A DNA stretch of 64,000 nucleotides, from positions 3,990,501 to 4,054,500 of the forward strand of contig NZ_JAUSYD010000001.1 of assembly GCF_030816615.1 (NCBI RefSeq). Direction: 5' to 3'. This document shows, piece by piece, positions 8,339 through 16,622 of the stretch. A model generated the notes under the pieces. It worked only from the letters and a program-made list of their open reading frames with translations, did no database searches and was not told where the DNA came from. This stretch comes from Streptomyces sp. B1I3. GTDB lineage: Bacteria > Actinomycetota > Actinomycetes > Streptomycetales > Streptomycetaceae. The position numbers were made by a program, and so were the translations under genes. How positions within the stretch are numbered: the stretch's first letter is position 1; every line of letters begins with the position of its first letter.

Positions 8339-8818
8339 ATGACCGAACGTCCTGTGGTCAAGCGCACCGCACGCGCCGTCCTGCTCGATGGCGACGACCT
8401 CATCCTCATCAAGCGCACCAAGCCCGGGGTCGACCCCTACTGGGTCACGCCGGGTGGCGGGGTCGAGCCCGAGGACGACACCGTCATCGACGCTCTGCAC
8501 CGCGAGGTCGACGAAGAACTCGGCGCCAAGATCGTCGACGTCGTTCCCTGCTTCGTCGACACCGTCGAACACATCGAGAGCGGCGGGATCAAAGGCGTGA
8601 AGGTGCAGCACTTCTTCGTCTGCCGCCTGGAGTCGATGGACCCGTCGCGCCGGCACGGCCCGGAGATCGATGAACCATGTGGGGAGTACGAGATCGTCCG
8701 TGTCCCCTTCAGCAGGGTCGGGATCGCGGCCGTGCACCTGGTACCCCTGTCCCTGCGGCACTACCTCGACGGGAACATCGAGGGCGTGCGGGCGATGCAG
8801 GCACCTGACCTGGGCTGA
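8339..8818 (+). CDS. Nudix hydrolase-like protein
   Basis: 159-residue single-domain Nudix protein starting MTERPVVKRTARAVLL. The Nudix box is GGGVEPEDDTVIDALHREV followed by DEELGA, so the catalytic REVDEELG half is intact. The glutamate of the GX5E half is replaced by aspartate (GVEPED-D). Such enzymes hydrolyse nucleoside diphosphates linked to another moiety; substrate unknown. An in-frame ATG at 8300 would add 13 residues, but the alignment of the Nudix fold suggests the ATG at 8339. It starts 51 bases after the broken LysR gene. Confidence 0.85.
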   Translation: MTERPVVKRTARAVLLDGDDLILIKRTKPGVDPYWVTPGGGVEPEDDTVIDALHREVDEELGAKIVDVVPCFVDTVEHIESGGIKGVKVQHFFVCRLESMDPSRRHGPEIDEPCGEYEIVRVPFSRVGIAAVHLVPLSLRHYLDGNIEGVRAMQAPDLG

Positions 8819-8940
8819 GCAAAGGCCCGCGCCCGGGCCGGGCCATGTGCTCCGTCTCCCGGAGGGACCGCGTACGCCGATTCCAGTACGCACGGATACT
8901 CCCGCTGTCAGATGCTTGAGGACGCGCCGCTTGGCACCGT

Positions 8941-8954
8941 GTTTCACGTGAAAC
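8941..8954. other. parS site 1 (canonical)
   Basis: Perfect 14-base palindrome GTTTCACGTGAAAC, the ParB binding site of Streptomyces. It covers the probable GTG start codon (8948-8950) of the following membrane protein gene, so ParB binding would sit on its translation start region. Confidence 0.95.
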
Positions 8955-9466
8955 CACTCAAGCGTTCCGTACGCCGAAGCGTCCTCGTCGCCCATGTTGC
9001 AGTGTCCGTGAGCTGGCTGGGCCTGACGATCGGGCTGCTGGCTCTCGGGCTCGCGGCGTTCCTCACCCAGGACACCTCGTTGGCGCAGGCGGCCACGCGC
9101 TCGATGAAGATCTTCGGGGACTGGCTTGTCGTGCCGGTGGCGCTGCTGTCGCTCGTCAGCGGCGTGGTGCTGGCACTCGGCACCCCGTGGGGGCTGGCGA
9201 GGCACCGCTGGGTGTGGACCAAGTTCTGGTTGACGTCGATCACTGCGGGGCTGTCGATCTTCTCGCTCCGCCCGGGCATCGACGAGGCCGCGGCCCGGGG
9301 TGCAGCGGACATCGATCTGGTCATCGCACCGTCGGTGGCCACGACCACTTACTTCTTCATCACCGCGATCTCGGTGGTGAAGCCCTGGGGATTGACTCGG
9401 CGCGGCCGACGCCTGCGTACGGCGGCCGACCCGGCCGCAAGGGCGAGCTCCCGCTCTGCGACGTGA
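8948..9466 (+). CDS. Four-helix membrane protein (DUF2269-like)
   Basis: About 172 residues with four hydrophobic segments: SVLVAHVAVSVSWLGLTIGL, WLVVPVALLSLVSGVVLALG, FWLTSITAGLSIFS and TTTYFFITAISVVKPWGL. It resembles DUF2269-type integral membrane proteins; function unknown. The start is uncertain: GTG at 8948 lies inside a parS site, and an in-frame ATG at 8912 would add 12 polar residues whose sequence (FHV) is itself encoded by parS. I prefer 8948 because the conserved hydrophobic part starts soon after it. Confidence 0.7.
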   Translation: MKPLKRSVRRSVLVAHVAVSVSWLGLTIGLLALGLAAFLTQDTSLAQAATRSMKIFGDWLVVPVALLSLVSGVVLALGTPWGLARHRWVWTKFWLTSITAGLSIFSLRPGIDEAAARGAADIDLVIAPSVATTTYFFITAISVVKPWGLTRRGRRLRTAADPAARASSRSAT

Positions 9467-9477
9467 AGGAACACCGA

Positions 9478-9524
9478 AGCCGTCGGTGGGACGCCGCTGT
9501 GCGCGGTCGTCCCGGCCGACGGCT
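9478..9524. terminator. Candidate bidirectional terminator hairpin
   Basis: AGCCGTCGG (9478-9486) pairs with CCGACGGCT (9516-9524) across a 29-base loop, in the gap between the convergent DUF2269-like and MFS genes. A GTCC/GGAC pairing extends inside. No T run; placement between convergent genes is the main support. Confidence 0.4.
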
Positions 9525-9573
9525 GGGAGGGCCAACTCCGTCCGGCGGTGGCAGGAACGGGAGGACGCCGAGA

Positions 9574-10785
9574 TCAGCTGCGTCCGGCGGTGGCCGGGAC
9601 GGGCTCGGGGGTGTGCCCGGTGACCACCTGGCCGGACGTGCCCCCGCGGCGCTCGAGCGCACCGGACAGCAGGGCCAGGAGCAGAGCCGAGGCTGCCAGG
9701 GCAGCGCCGACCCAGGTGGGCGCGGTGTAGCCGAACCCGGCCGCGATGACCACACCTCCAAGCCAGGCCGAGAGCGCGTTACCCAGGTTGAAGGCACCGA
9801 TGTTGACGGCCGAAGCGAGGGTGGGTGCCCCTGCGGCCTGATCCAGGACTCGCTTCTGCAGCGGGGGTACCGTCGCGAAGCCCAGGCCGCCGATGAGGAC
9901 GATGGTGACGGCGGCGGCGAACTTGTCGTGGGCGGTCAGCGTGAACAGGGCCAGGACGACGGCGAGAGCCCCGAGTGAGACGTACAGCATCGGCATCAGA
10001 CGGCGGTCGGCGAATGCGCCGCCGATCAGGTTGCCACCGACCATGCCGAGCCCGAAGAGGACCAGCAGCCAGGTCACGGAGGACGACGCGTAACCGGTGG
10101 TCTCGGTCATCATCGGGGTGATGTAGGTGATGGCCGCGAATACGCCGCCGAAGCCGAGGACCGTCATCGCCATGGCGAGCAGTACCTGGACGTTACGGAA
10201 AGCCGCCAGTTCCAGGCCGATCCGTACGCCTTCGGGCCTCGGCTGCTCGGGGACGAGCTTCGCCACCCCGAGGAGGCCCAGCACGCCGAGTCCGGCCACG
10301 ACGAAGAAGGTGACCCGCCAGCCGGCACTCTGCCCGATGAAGGTGCCGAGGGGAACACCGACGACGTTGGCGACGGTGAGTCCGGTGAACATCATGGCGA
10401 TGGCGCCCGCCTTCTTCTCCGGTGCGACCAGCCCTGCTGCCACGACCGAGCCGATGCCGAAGAAGGCCCCGTGGGCGAGTGAGGCGATCACGCGTCCGGC
10501 GAGCATCACGCCGAAGACGGGGGCGAGCGCGGACACCACGTTGCCCACGATGAACAGCCCCATCAGCATCATGAGCATGTGCTTGCGGGTGAACCGGGTT
10601 CCCAGCACGGTCATCAGCGGGGCGCCGAGGACCACCCCGAGGGCGTAGCCCGTGACAAGAAGACCTGTGGTCGGGATCGAGACCTGGAAGTCCGCCGCGA
10701 TGTCGGGAAGCAACCCCATGATCACGAACTCGGTGGTTCCGATACCGAATGCCCCGATGGCGAGGGCGAGGAGGGCGAGTGGCAT
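9574..10785 (-). CDS. MFS efflux transporter (AraJ/PbuE-like)
   Basis: About 403 residues with 12 predicted membrane helices. The start MPLALLALAIGAFGIGTTEFVIMG with the GTTEFVIMGLLPDIA motif is characteristic of the drug:H+ antiporter AraJ-like group, and GTRFTRKHML matches the MFS loop 2-3 region. Start ATG at 10785 has AGGAAGG 8 bases upstream; a longer reading frame to 10833 runs into the divergent promoter. It is divergent from a MarR-type regulator, the usual arrangement for a repressed drug exporter. Substrate unknown. Confidence 0.88.
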   Translation of the reverse strand: MPLALLALAIGAFGIGTTEFVIMGLLPDIAADFQVSIPTTGLLVTGYALGVVLGAPLMTVLGTRFTRKHMLMMLMGLFIVGNVVSALAPVFGVMLAGRVIASLAHGAFFGIGSVVAAGLVAPEKKAGAIAMMFTGLTVANVVGVPLGTFIGQSAGWRVTFFVVAGLGVLGLLGVAKLVPEQPRPEGVRIGLELAAFRNVQVLLAMAMTVLGFGGVFAAITYITPMMTETTGYASSSVTWLLVLFGLGMVGGNLIGGAFADRRLMPMLYVSLGALAVVLALFTLTAHDKFAAAVTIVLIGGLGFATVPPLQKRVLDQAAGAPTLASAVNIGAFNLGNALSAWLGGVVIAAGFGYTAPTWVGAALAASALLLALLSGALERRGGTSGQVVTGHTPEPVPATAGRS

Positions 10786-10822
10786 GGGTGACACCTTCCT
10801 GAAGTTGCGCCAGCGTTTTACA

Positions 10823-10859
10823 AGCGTCGACATTAATTGCAGACGCTGGCTAAATGCAA
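10823..10859. promoter_or_regulatory. Candidate MarR operator in divergent MFS/MarR promoter
   Basis: Two interleaved inverted repeats with 13-base spacers occur in the divergent gap: AGCGTC...GACGCT (10823-10828, 10842-10847) and TTGCA...TGCAA (10837-10841, 10855-10859). The segment is A+T richer than its surroundings. The location suggests binding by the adjacent MarR protein to control both genes; inference. Confidence 0.5.
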
Positions 10860-10926
10860 GCGCGGGCTATTGCGCACGTGCCCTATCCTTGGCTGCAGGC
10901 AGCCCGTGCGTACGGAGGAGAGACTT

Positions 10927-11385
10927 ATGACCGCGACGGACCCAGCGCTGACGGCTCTCTCCCAGAGCTGGTGCGCCCTCTCCCTGCTCCACGGGAAGAT
11001 CGAGGCCCGCATCGAACGGGCTCTCCAGTCCCACCACGGCCTCAGCGTGCGCGAGTACTCACTGCTCGACGTGCTGAGCCGCCAGCACAGCGGGGCGGGT
11101 GGTCACCTGCAGATGAAACAGGTGGCCGACGCTGTGGTCCTGAGCCAGAGCGCCACCACCAGGCTGGTCACCCGGCTCGAGGACCGCGGGCTTCTCACCC
11201 GGTACCTGTGCGACACGGACCGGCGGGGCATCTACACCGATGTCACGGAAGCCGGGCTCGCGCTGCTCGATGCGGCGCGGCCGACCAACGACACCGCTCT
11301 GCGCGCCGCTCTCGACGACGCGGCCAGGAGTCCGGAGCTGGCCCCTCTGGTGCGTACGGTCGAGGCGCTCAACGTCCCCGCCTGA
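10927..11385 (+). CDS. MarR-family transcriptional regulator
   Basis: 152-residue winged-helix regulator. The DNA-binding region spans about residues 50-110 with HLQMKQVADAVVLSQSATTRLV and the wing RGLLTRYLCDTDRRGIYTDV, where the DxRG motif is typical of MarR. GGAGGAGA about 6 bases ahead of the ATG at 10927 fixes the start. It is transcribed away from an AraJ-like MFS exporter and probably represses it and itself. The ligand is unknown. Confidence 0.88.
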   Translation: MTATDPALTALSQSWCALSLLHGKIEARIERALQSHHGLSVREYSLLDVLSRQHSGAGGHLQMKQVADAVVLSQSATTRLVTRLEDRGLLTRYLCDTDRRGIYTDVTEAGLALLDAARPTNDTALRAALDDAARSPELAPLVRTVEALNVPA

Positions 11386-11412
11386 CCGCCCCGATTGCGT
11401 AGTCTGCCGATC

Positions 11413-11865
11413 ATGAACGATCTTGAGATACGTCATGCCGCGCTCTCCGACGTGCCGGCCATCGTGGCCATGCTCGCCGACGACCCGCTCGGTGCCCGAC
11501 GCGAGTCACCGGACGACCTCACGCCGTACCACGCCGCCTTCCGCCGGCTCGCAGATGACCAGAACCAGCACCTGGTCGTCGCCGTGCGCGACGACCAGGT
11601 CGTGGGGACCTTGCAGCTCACCGTCGTGCCCGGGCTGTCCCGCCGCGGATCGACCCGTTCGATCATCGAGGCCGTCCGCATCCATGCCGGTGAGCGCGGC
11701 AGTGGTCTCGGCACCCAGCTCATCCAGTGGGCAGTCGACGAGTCCCGGCGCCAGGGTTGCCAGCTGGTGCAACTGACGTCCGACGCCACCCGCACCGACG
11801 CCCACCGCTTCTACGAGCGGCTCGGCTTCACCGCAAGCCACGTGGGGTTCAAGCTCACCCTCTGA
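11413..11865 (+). CDS. GNAT N-acetyltransferase
   Basis: 150-residue single GNAT domain. The acetyl-CoA pyrophosphate loop is RIHAGERGSGLGTQLIQWAV, preceded by the beta-strand VVGTLQLTVVPGLS and followed by CQLVQLTSDATRTDAHRFYE and LGFTASHVGFKLTL. Acceptor substrate unknown. The start MNDLEIRHA at 11413 follows the MarR gene by 27 bases in the same direction, so the two may be co-transcribed. Confidence 0.88.
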   Translation: MNDLEIRHAALSDVPAIVAMLADDPLGARRESPDDLTPYHAAFRRLADDQNQHLVVAVRDDQVVGTLQLTVVPGLSRRGSTRSIIEAVRIHAGERGSGLGTQLIQWAVDESRRQGCQLVQLTSDATRTDAHRFYERLGFTASHVGFKLTL

Positions 11866-11907
11866 AACCCAGGAGCGCCGGGACGGCCCGGTGAACGGGA
11901 AGGCCGC

Positions 11908-13071
11908 ATGCACCGCATCGATGACGAACAACGCCGGACCAGGCTCGGCAGACGGCACCTGCTGGCCCCGTCCGTGCGCGTGGACTCCGTCGTGACGGTC
12001 GCGGACGCCGTCGTGGCTCTGCACGCCACCGACGCCGCCACGGTCCATCTCTCCGCATGCGCCAGGCTGGCGCAGCCGCAGGTGGAAGCGGTGGAACGTG
12101 CCCTGTACGACGACGTGTCACTGGTACGGCTGCTCTCGATGCGGAACACCCTGTTCGCCGTTTCCAAGGAGATCGCACCGTTCGTCGACGCGGCGAACGC
12201 GCGGGCGGTGGCGGCGAAGGAGCGCCGCAATCTCCTCAAGCATCTGCGGGAGGACGGCAACGGCCTCGACGAGCGCTGGCTCACCGAGGTCGAACAGGCC
12301 GCCCTCGCCGCCCTGACCGCCCGGGGTCACGCGACGGGGAGCGAGCTCGCTGCCGCCGTCCCGGCGATGCGTACGAAGATCACGGTCTTCCCCGGTTCCC
12401 GGCAGGAGACCGTGCAGGGGGTCGCCTCACGCATCATCCGTCTGCTGGCCGCCGACGGACACATCCGGCGCGACCGGCCACGCGGTTCCTGGACCTCCAG
12501 CCAGTTCCGCTGGACGGCAGCGGAATCGTGGGCGGCCTCGGACACGGCCGAGGCGCAGGCGGAACTGGCACGGCGCTGGCTCCGCTCCTACGGCCCCGCC
12601 ACGGAAGCCGACCTGAAGTGGTGGACCGGATGGGGCCTCCGTGAGACACGCAGGGCGCTGGCTGCCGCGGGTGGCGAGGAAGTACTGCTCGACAACGGAG
12701 CCACCGGCTGGGTCGCTGCAGGAGATCACGCCCCCGAACCACCTACGGAGCCCTGGGCCGCCCTCCTCCCCGGTCTCGACCCGAGCGCGATGGGCTGGGC
12801 CGACCGCGGCTTCCACCTGTCGCCGGCTCACCGTGCCGCGCTCTTCGACCGCGCCGGAAACATCGGGCCCACGGTGTGGTGGAACGGCAGCATCGTGGGC
12901 GGCTGGGCGCAGCGGGCGGACGGCGAGATGGTGTGGCGGCTGCTGTCCGACGTGGGCCGGGACGCCGCGGACCTCATCGAGGCCGAGGCGTCACGGCTCT
13001 CTTCGTGGGTGGGCGACGCCCGGATCACTCCACGTTTCCGTACCCCTCTGGAACGCGAACTGACGTCCTGA
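11908..13071 (+). CDS. Winged-helix DNA-binding domain protein (HTH_42 type)
   Basis: 387-residue protein of the HTH_42 group (YcaQ-like superfamily), with RLGRRHLLAPS and VVALHATDAATVHLSACAR near the N-terminus and SRIIRLLAADGHIRRDRPRGSW in the middle, then RWLRSYGPATEADLKWWTGW and LPGLDPSAMGWADRGF. Some relatives are DNA glycosylases that unhook interstrand crosslinks; whether this paralogue has such activity cannot be read from sequence. It follows the GNAT gene by 42 bases. Confidence 0.8.
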   Translation: MHRIDDEQRRTRLGRRHLLAPSVRVDSVVTVADAVVALHATDAATVHLSACARLAQPQVEAVERALYDDVSLVRLLSMRNTLFAVSKEIAPFVDAANARAVAAKERRNLLKHLREDGNGLDERWLTEVEQAALAALTARGHATGSELAAAVPAMRTKITVFPGSRQETVQGVASRIIRLLAADGHIRRDRPRGSWTSSQFRWTAAESWAASDTAEAQAELARRWLRSYGPATEADLKWWTGWGLRETRRALAAAGGEEVLLDNGATGWVAAGDHAPEPPTEPWAALLPGLDPSAMGWADRGFHLSPAHRAALFDRAGNIGPTVWWNGSIVGGWAQRADGEMVWRLLSDVGRDAADLIEAEASRLSSWVGDARITPRFRTPLERELTS

Positions 13072-13094
13072 CCCGGCCCTCGCCGACGGCCGGT

Positions 13095-13108
13095 GTTTCA
13101 CGTGGAAC
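13095..13108. other. parS site 2 (one-mismatch variant)
   Basis: GTTTCACGTGGAAC differs from the canonical palindrome at one base. It lies between the convergent HTH_42 and serine hydrolase genes. Weaker ParB binding is expected. Confidence 0.75.
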
Positions 13109-13136
13109 ATCCGGGTCGAGACCCACCGGCGCGCGC

Positions 13137-14516
13137 TCAGGGGGCGAGCCCTTGCCAGCCACCCTCGTGCACACCGCCTGGAACGGCTGCTGACGGGTCG
13201 TAGGGCTCCCGGGTGAAGACGAAAGAGCCCAGGTCGAGGTGATCCACCGTGCCGTCCTCGGCCCGCATCACGCGCAGGGTCTCCCCCGTGTAGTACCCGT
13301 CGAGACCGACCCAGGTGCCGTCCGGCCGCGCCTGGAACCGCGCGCCGCGACCGGCCCCGCGCAACGGTCGCAGCTCGAGACCTCGGTCCGCCACGAGTTT
13401 CAGGGTGTGCACGTGCGTGCCCCAGTACCAGGGGCCCGTCAGGGCGAGCAGCTCGTCGTCGATCTCCGGCAAGGGGCGCCAGGGCTCAGGGATCCTCGGT
13501 TCCGCGTCGGCGACGATCCCTACCAGATCCGCGGCGACCGCAGTGGTGAGCGGGCCGGAGGTGGCGTTGGACAGCACCACCGCGGCGACGTCGTCCTCGA
13601 CGCTGAACCACAGCGCGGCCAGGAACCCGGGCAGCGACCCCGAATGGCCGAGGAGCGTACGGCTCTCCCGCCGTACGACCTGGAGGCCGAGTCCGTACGC
13701 ACCGGCCAAGTCACCTGCTTCCGAAGGCGCTGCGGGAGCACGCATCTCGCTGACCGAGGAGGTGCTGAGTACCCGTTCGTCACCCCTTTCGAGGAACGCC
13801 GCGAAGCGGAGAAGGTCCGTGGTCGTGGACCAGAGCTGACCGGCCGGCGCCATCAGCCCGAGGTCCTCAGCCGGTTCGGGAAGCATGACATCGGCCCACG
13901 GATGCACAGCCCAGCCACCCGCGTGCGGAGGCTGCGCCTGCGGAGTCGTACGGTCCATACCCAGTGGTTCGAGGATCTCCCGACGCAGCACCTCGGCCCA
14001 CGACTCACCGCGCAGCCTCTCGACGAGAGCGCCGAGGAGCGTGTACCCGGGATTCGAGTAGTGGTGCAAACGGCCGGCGGAATGCAACTGCGGCCGCTCG
14101 CCGAGGACATCCGCCAGTGTCGGCCGGTCGGTTCCGGGGGTCCTCTCCCACCAGGGCGCAGGCGTCTCCGCCCCCAGTCCCGCGCTGTGGGCCAGCAGCT
14201 GGTGGATCGTCACGTCATCGACCCCCGCGTCCGGCAGGTGCTTCTCCAGCCGGTCGTCCAGATCGAGCAGTCCCTCATCACGCAGACGCAGCACCAGCAC
14301 GGCGGTGAACGTCTTGGTGATCGAACCGATCCTGTACTGCGTGTCGCCGTCGGGCGCATGGCCGTTCACGCAGCTGCGCGCGCCGCTCCACACGATGCGC
14401 CCGCCCCGCTGCACTGCGGCGACAAGTGAGGGGGTGCGGCCTTCGGACTGCGCGGTGGCGATGCGATGGAGCAGAGCACGACGGGTGCCGGGAAGCAGTT
14501 CTTCGGAAGAGGTCAT
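13137..14516 (-). CDS. Serine hydrolase, class C beta-lactamase/DD-peptidase family
   Basis: About 459 residues. The SxxK motif is SITK (residues 65-68 from the ATG at 14516), the Tyr motif is YSN in HHYSNPGYTLLGALVE, and HSG in TLLGHSGSLPGF stands at the KTG position, as in esterase/DD-peptidase relatives. A C-terminal domain of about 130 residues follows. No signal peptide is visible, so it is probably cytoplasmic. Hydrolase or esterase function is likely, substrate unknown. A TTG two codons upstream could serve as an alternative start. Confidence 0.85.
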   Translation of the reverse strand: MTSSEELLPGTRRALLHRIATAQSEGRTPSLVAAVQRGGRIVWSGARSCVNGHAPDGDTQYRIGSITKTFTAVLVLRLRDEGLLDLDDRLEKHLPDAGVDDVTIHQLLAHSAGLGAETPAPWWERTPGTDRPTLADVLGERPQLHSAGRLHHYSNPGYTLLGALVERLRGESWAEVLRREILEPLGMDRTTPQAQPPHAGGWAVHPWADVMLPEPAEDLGLMAPAGQLWSTTTDLLRFAAFLERGDERVLSTSSVSEMRAPAAPSEAGDLAGAYGLGLQVVRRESRTLLGHSGSLPGFLAALWFSVEDDVAAVVLSNATSGPLTTAVAADLVGIVADAEPRIPEPWRPLPEIDDELLALTGPWYWGTHVHTLKLVADRGLELRPLRGAGRGARFQARPDGTWVGLDGYYTGETLRVMRAEDGTVDHLDLGSFVFTREPYDPSAAVPGGVHEGGWQGLAP

Positions 14517-14648
14517 GGTCAAGGACTACCCCCGCCGATACTTCCTGGCGAGCAGTTTTGTCCGGCCCCGACGCAACCGAGCCTCCGGCCGGACGTACGG
14601 AGCCCGGCGCAGGCGGGACGCCGCACAGCGCCGGACGGGGTGTCGCCG

Positions 14649-15230
14649 TCAGCGCCTGCGGCTGTAGGTCCTGACAAGGATGCCGTTGTCGAAGGTACGA
14701 ACGTTCTGCAGGGCGAAGTCCGTGACGGCGAACTCCGCCCCGAACATCGGCATCCCGGAGCCGTAGACCTGGGGATAGGTCTTGATGACGATCTCGTCGA
14801 TCTCGTCGATCAGCTCTCCGGCCAGCTGGGAACCTCCGCAGAGCCAGATGCCCCGTGGGCTCTCCTCCGACTTGAGCGCCCTGATCCGCCCGACCACGTC
14901 CTCGGAGACGATCTCCACCTGAGGATCGGGGGCCTCCAGAGTCCGCGAAGCCACCAGTTCCCTCAGGTGGCCGTACGGGCTGGTGATCCCCGCGTCCAGT
15001 GCCAGCTGATAGCTGGACCTGCCCTGGATCACCGTGTCGAAATGCCGGTTCTCCGCCCCGTCGATACCGAGCACCTTGCGTCCCTGCACGGCCACCGTCT
15101 CCGGGTACTCCGAGGTGAGGAACCCGAGGAATTCCTCGCTGAGGAAGGACATCATCGACGTGGCGTCGCCGTCCGGGTCCCCGATGAAGCCGTCGATCGA
15201 GCACGCGACGAAGTAGGTGAGCTTTCGCAT
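14649..15230 (-). CDS. RibD C-terminal/dihydrofolate reductase-like protein
   Basis: 193-residue protein beginning MRKLTYFVACSIDGFIGDPDGD, the pattern of the RibD-C/DHFR-like family (YyaP/YwjB group). GIWLCGGSQLAGELIDEIDEIVIKTYP carries the GG NADPH-binding turn. Probably an NAD(P)H-dependent reductase with unknown substrate, not the DHFR of folate metabolism. The ATG at 15230 has GGGGAA just upstream; a longer frame to 15248 lacks support. Confidence 0.85.
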   Translation of the reverse strand: MRKLTYFVACSIDGFIGDPDGDATSMMSFLSEEFLGFLTSEYPETVAVQGRKVLGIDGAENRHFDTVIQGRSSYQLALDAGITSPYGHLRELVASRTLEAPDPQVEIVSEDVVGRIRALKSEESPRGIWLCGGSQLAGELIDEIDEIVIKTYPQVYGSGMPMFGAEFAVTDFALQNVRTFDNGILVRTYSRRR

Positions 15231-15440
15231 GTGTTCCCCGTTCCGCACAGGCCTGCCGGTCGTGGGCGGGAGCCCGGTCGAAGCGCCGGCCCCCGAGCGC
15301 TACCACTACGCTCATAGTGATTCGCTGGGAGTGGTTACGCAAGGGCCTTTCCCGGGACCGGGCACCCGGCGGAGAGGCACCTTCCCGACCAGCCGGCCGC
15401 GGCCGTCACCAGGACCGGGACGGCGGGAGGAGGCGGCAGG

Positions 15441-15554
15441 CTAGCTTTTCGCGGCTCGTGTCGCAGGCCAACGCGCGATCCACCCGGCCATGGCGAGCAC
15501 CAGTACACCAGAGGGCGCATTGACGTTTCCCAGGTCGAGGAAGGGCTCAGACAT
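15441..15554 (-). CDS. Possible 37-residue ORF
   Basis: Reading leftward from the ATG at 15554 gives MSEPFLDLGNVNAPSGVLVL and then AMAGWIARWPATRAAKS before a TAG. It is hydrophobic in the middle and has a natural-looking sequence, but there is no clear ribosome binding site. It may be a small membrane peptide or the stump of a decayed gene. The rest of the 435-base gap 15231-15665 shows nothing I recognise. Confidence 0.3.
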   Translation of the reverse strand: MSEPFLDLGNVNAPSGVLVLAMAGWIARWPATRAAKS

Positions 15555-15665
15555 GCGCCGATTGTGCCTCCCCGGTACGACAAGGGTCCGCGCTAGATAT
15601 CCCGTACCCGCAGCTGGAGTTGCGGTGTCTCACCGCGGTGGCGGATTCGACGAGCCTCAGATCTG

Positions 15666-15902
15666 CTAACCGGCCCTGACTGTCAGCAGTTGCCGGCACC
15701 TCCACTGCGACGGCGTCTCGGGTCGGTGCGTGAGCCGCTGCACGAGCGTAGGGAACAGGTAGTGCGTCGCCTCTGCGGCGAGGTGCTCCTGGAGCCAGTC
15801 GACCGGGAGTCGCTGGCTGACGCCGTGCATGGTGGCCTCCTGGGCCAGGTGCAAGAGCTGAGCGGTGTCGACGGCTCGGACGATGGGGAGGGGCGGTGTC
15901 AT
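15666..15902 (-). CDS. Hypothetical 78-residue protein
   Basis: Unrecognised. The sequence (MTPPLPIVRAVDTAQLLHLA and later LFPTLVQRLTHRPETPSQW) is mixed and helical with no membrane segment. It lies 39 bases downstream of the chimeric HTH ORF in the same direction and may be co-transcribed. It sits in a patch without conserved housekeeping genes; Streptomyces genomes often carry such short accessory pairs. Confidence 0.5.
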   Translation of the reverse strand: MTPPLPIVRAVDTAQLLHLAQEATMHGVSQRLPVDWLQEHLAAEATHYLFPTLVQRLTHRPETPSQWRCRQLLTVRAG

Positions 15903-15941
15903 GTCGCGACGATGCCAAGAAGCCTCCGCGGGGCCGGGACG

Positions 15942-16565
15942 TCAGCGGGGCCGGGACGCGATCTGCCGGCGGGCAAGGCCCCAGACTTCCTCGAACTCCT
16001 CCGAAGTCAGCGTCTCAGGGTCGTGGCCTTCCCATTCCGAGACGGGACGTTCTGCTGTGATCCCGAACCTGTTGTCGTACTCGTCGAGACGTCCTGCGTC
16101 GTGGGCCTGCTGCCATTCGTCGAGTGAGGCCGCTGCGAGCGGGGCCAGTTCAGGGCCTTGGAGCTCGACCTGCCGGGTCACCCAGCCGTCCGGGTCGACC
16201 TCCAAGTAGAACCAGATGTCTTCCTCGTCCCAGTGGCAGCGTATCCATGTCGTCACCGGACCATGATGGTTCGGATTCGATCCCGGCAGATCGCAGTTGT
16301 GGCGGGTCCGACCTGCTGGGATGCTCCCGAAGTGGCAGAGGGAGAAGAGAACGCCGTACTCGACACCGGTTGGGACGGTGCCTATCAAGGCCCGGCCGCG
16401 CTCCGCGCGCTCAAGCAGCGAGTGTCCGAGGTCCTGTTCCAGGCGGTTGATCTGGCTCACCAGGGTCGGCTGGTCGATACCGAGGACTCGGGCGGCCTCC
16501 TCCATCGCCGGACAGGACGACGCGGCCACGAACCGCGCGAACCTCCGGCGGGCATAGGGGCTCAC
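15942..16565 (-). CDS. Chimeric ORF: LysR-like HTH joined to unrelated C-terminal part
   Basis: 207 residues. Residues 1-60 (MSPYARRRFARFVAASSCPA, AARVLGIDQPTLVSQINRLE, LGHSLLERAERGRA) form a LysR-type helix-turn-helix. The rest (TTWIRCHWDEEDIWFYLEVD, EWQQAHDAGRLDEYDNRFGI) is an acidic domain with no LysR effector features. The joint near residues 60-105 looks unstructured. It may be a fusion created by deletion between two accessory genes, or a real HTH-plus-sensor architecture. Function unknown. Confidence 0.55.
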   Translation of the reverse strand: MSPYARRRFARFVAASSCPAMEEAARVLGIDQPTLVSQINRLEQDLGHSLLERAERGRALIGTVPTGVEYGVLFSLCHFGSIPAGRTRHNCDLPGSNPNHHGPVTTWIRCHWDEEDIWFYLEVDPDGWVTRQVELQGPELAPLAAASLDEWQQAHDAGRLDEYDNRFGITAERPVSEWEGHDPETLTSEEFEEVWGLARRQIASRPR

Positions 16566-16622
16566 TTGGACATCGAGCCCTGAGATGAGGACACGAAATC
16601 CGCGACCCCACAGCAGGCGGAC

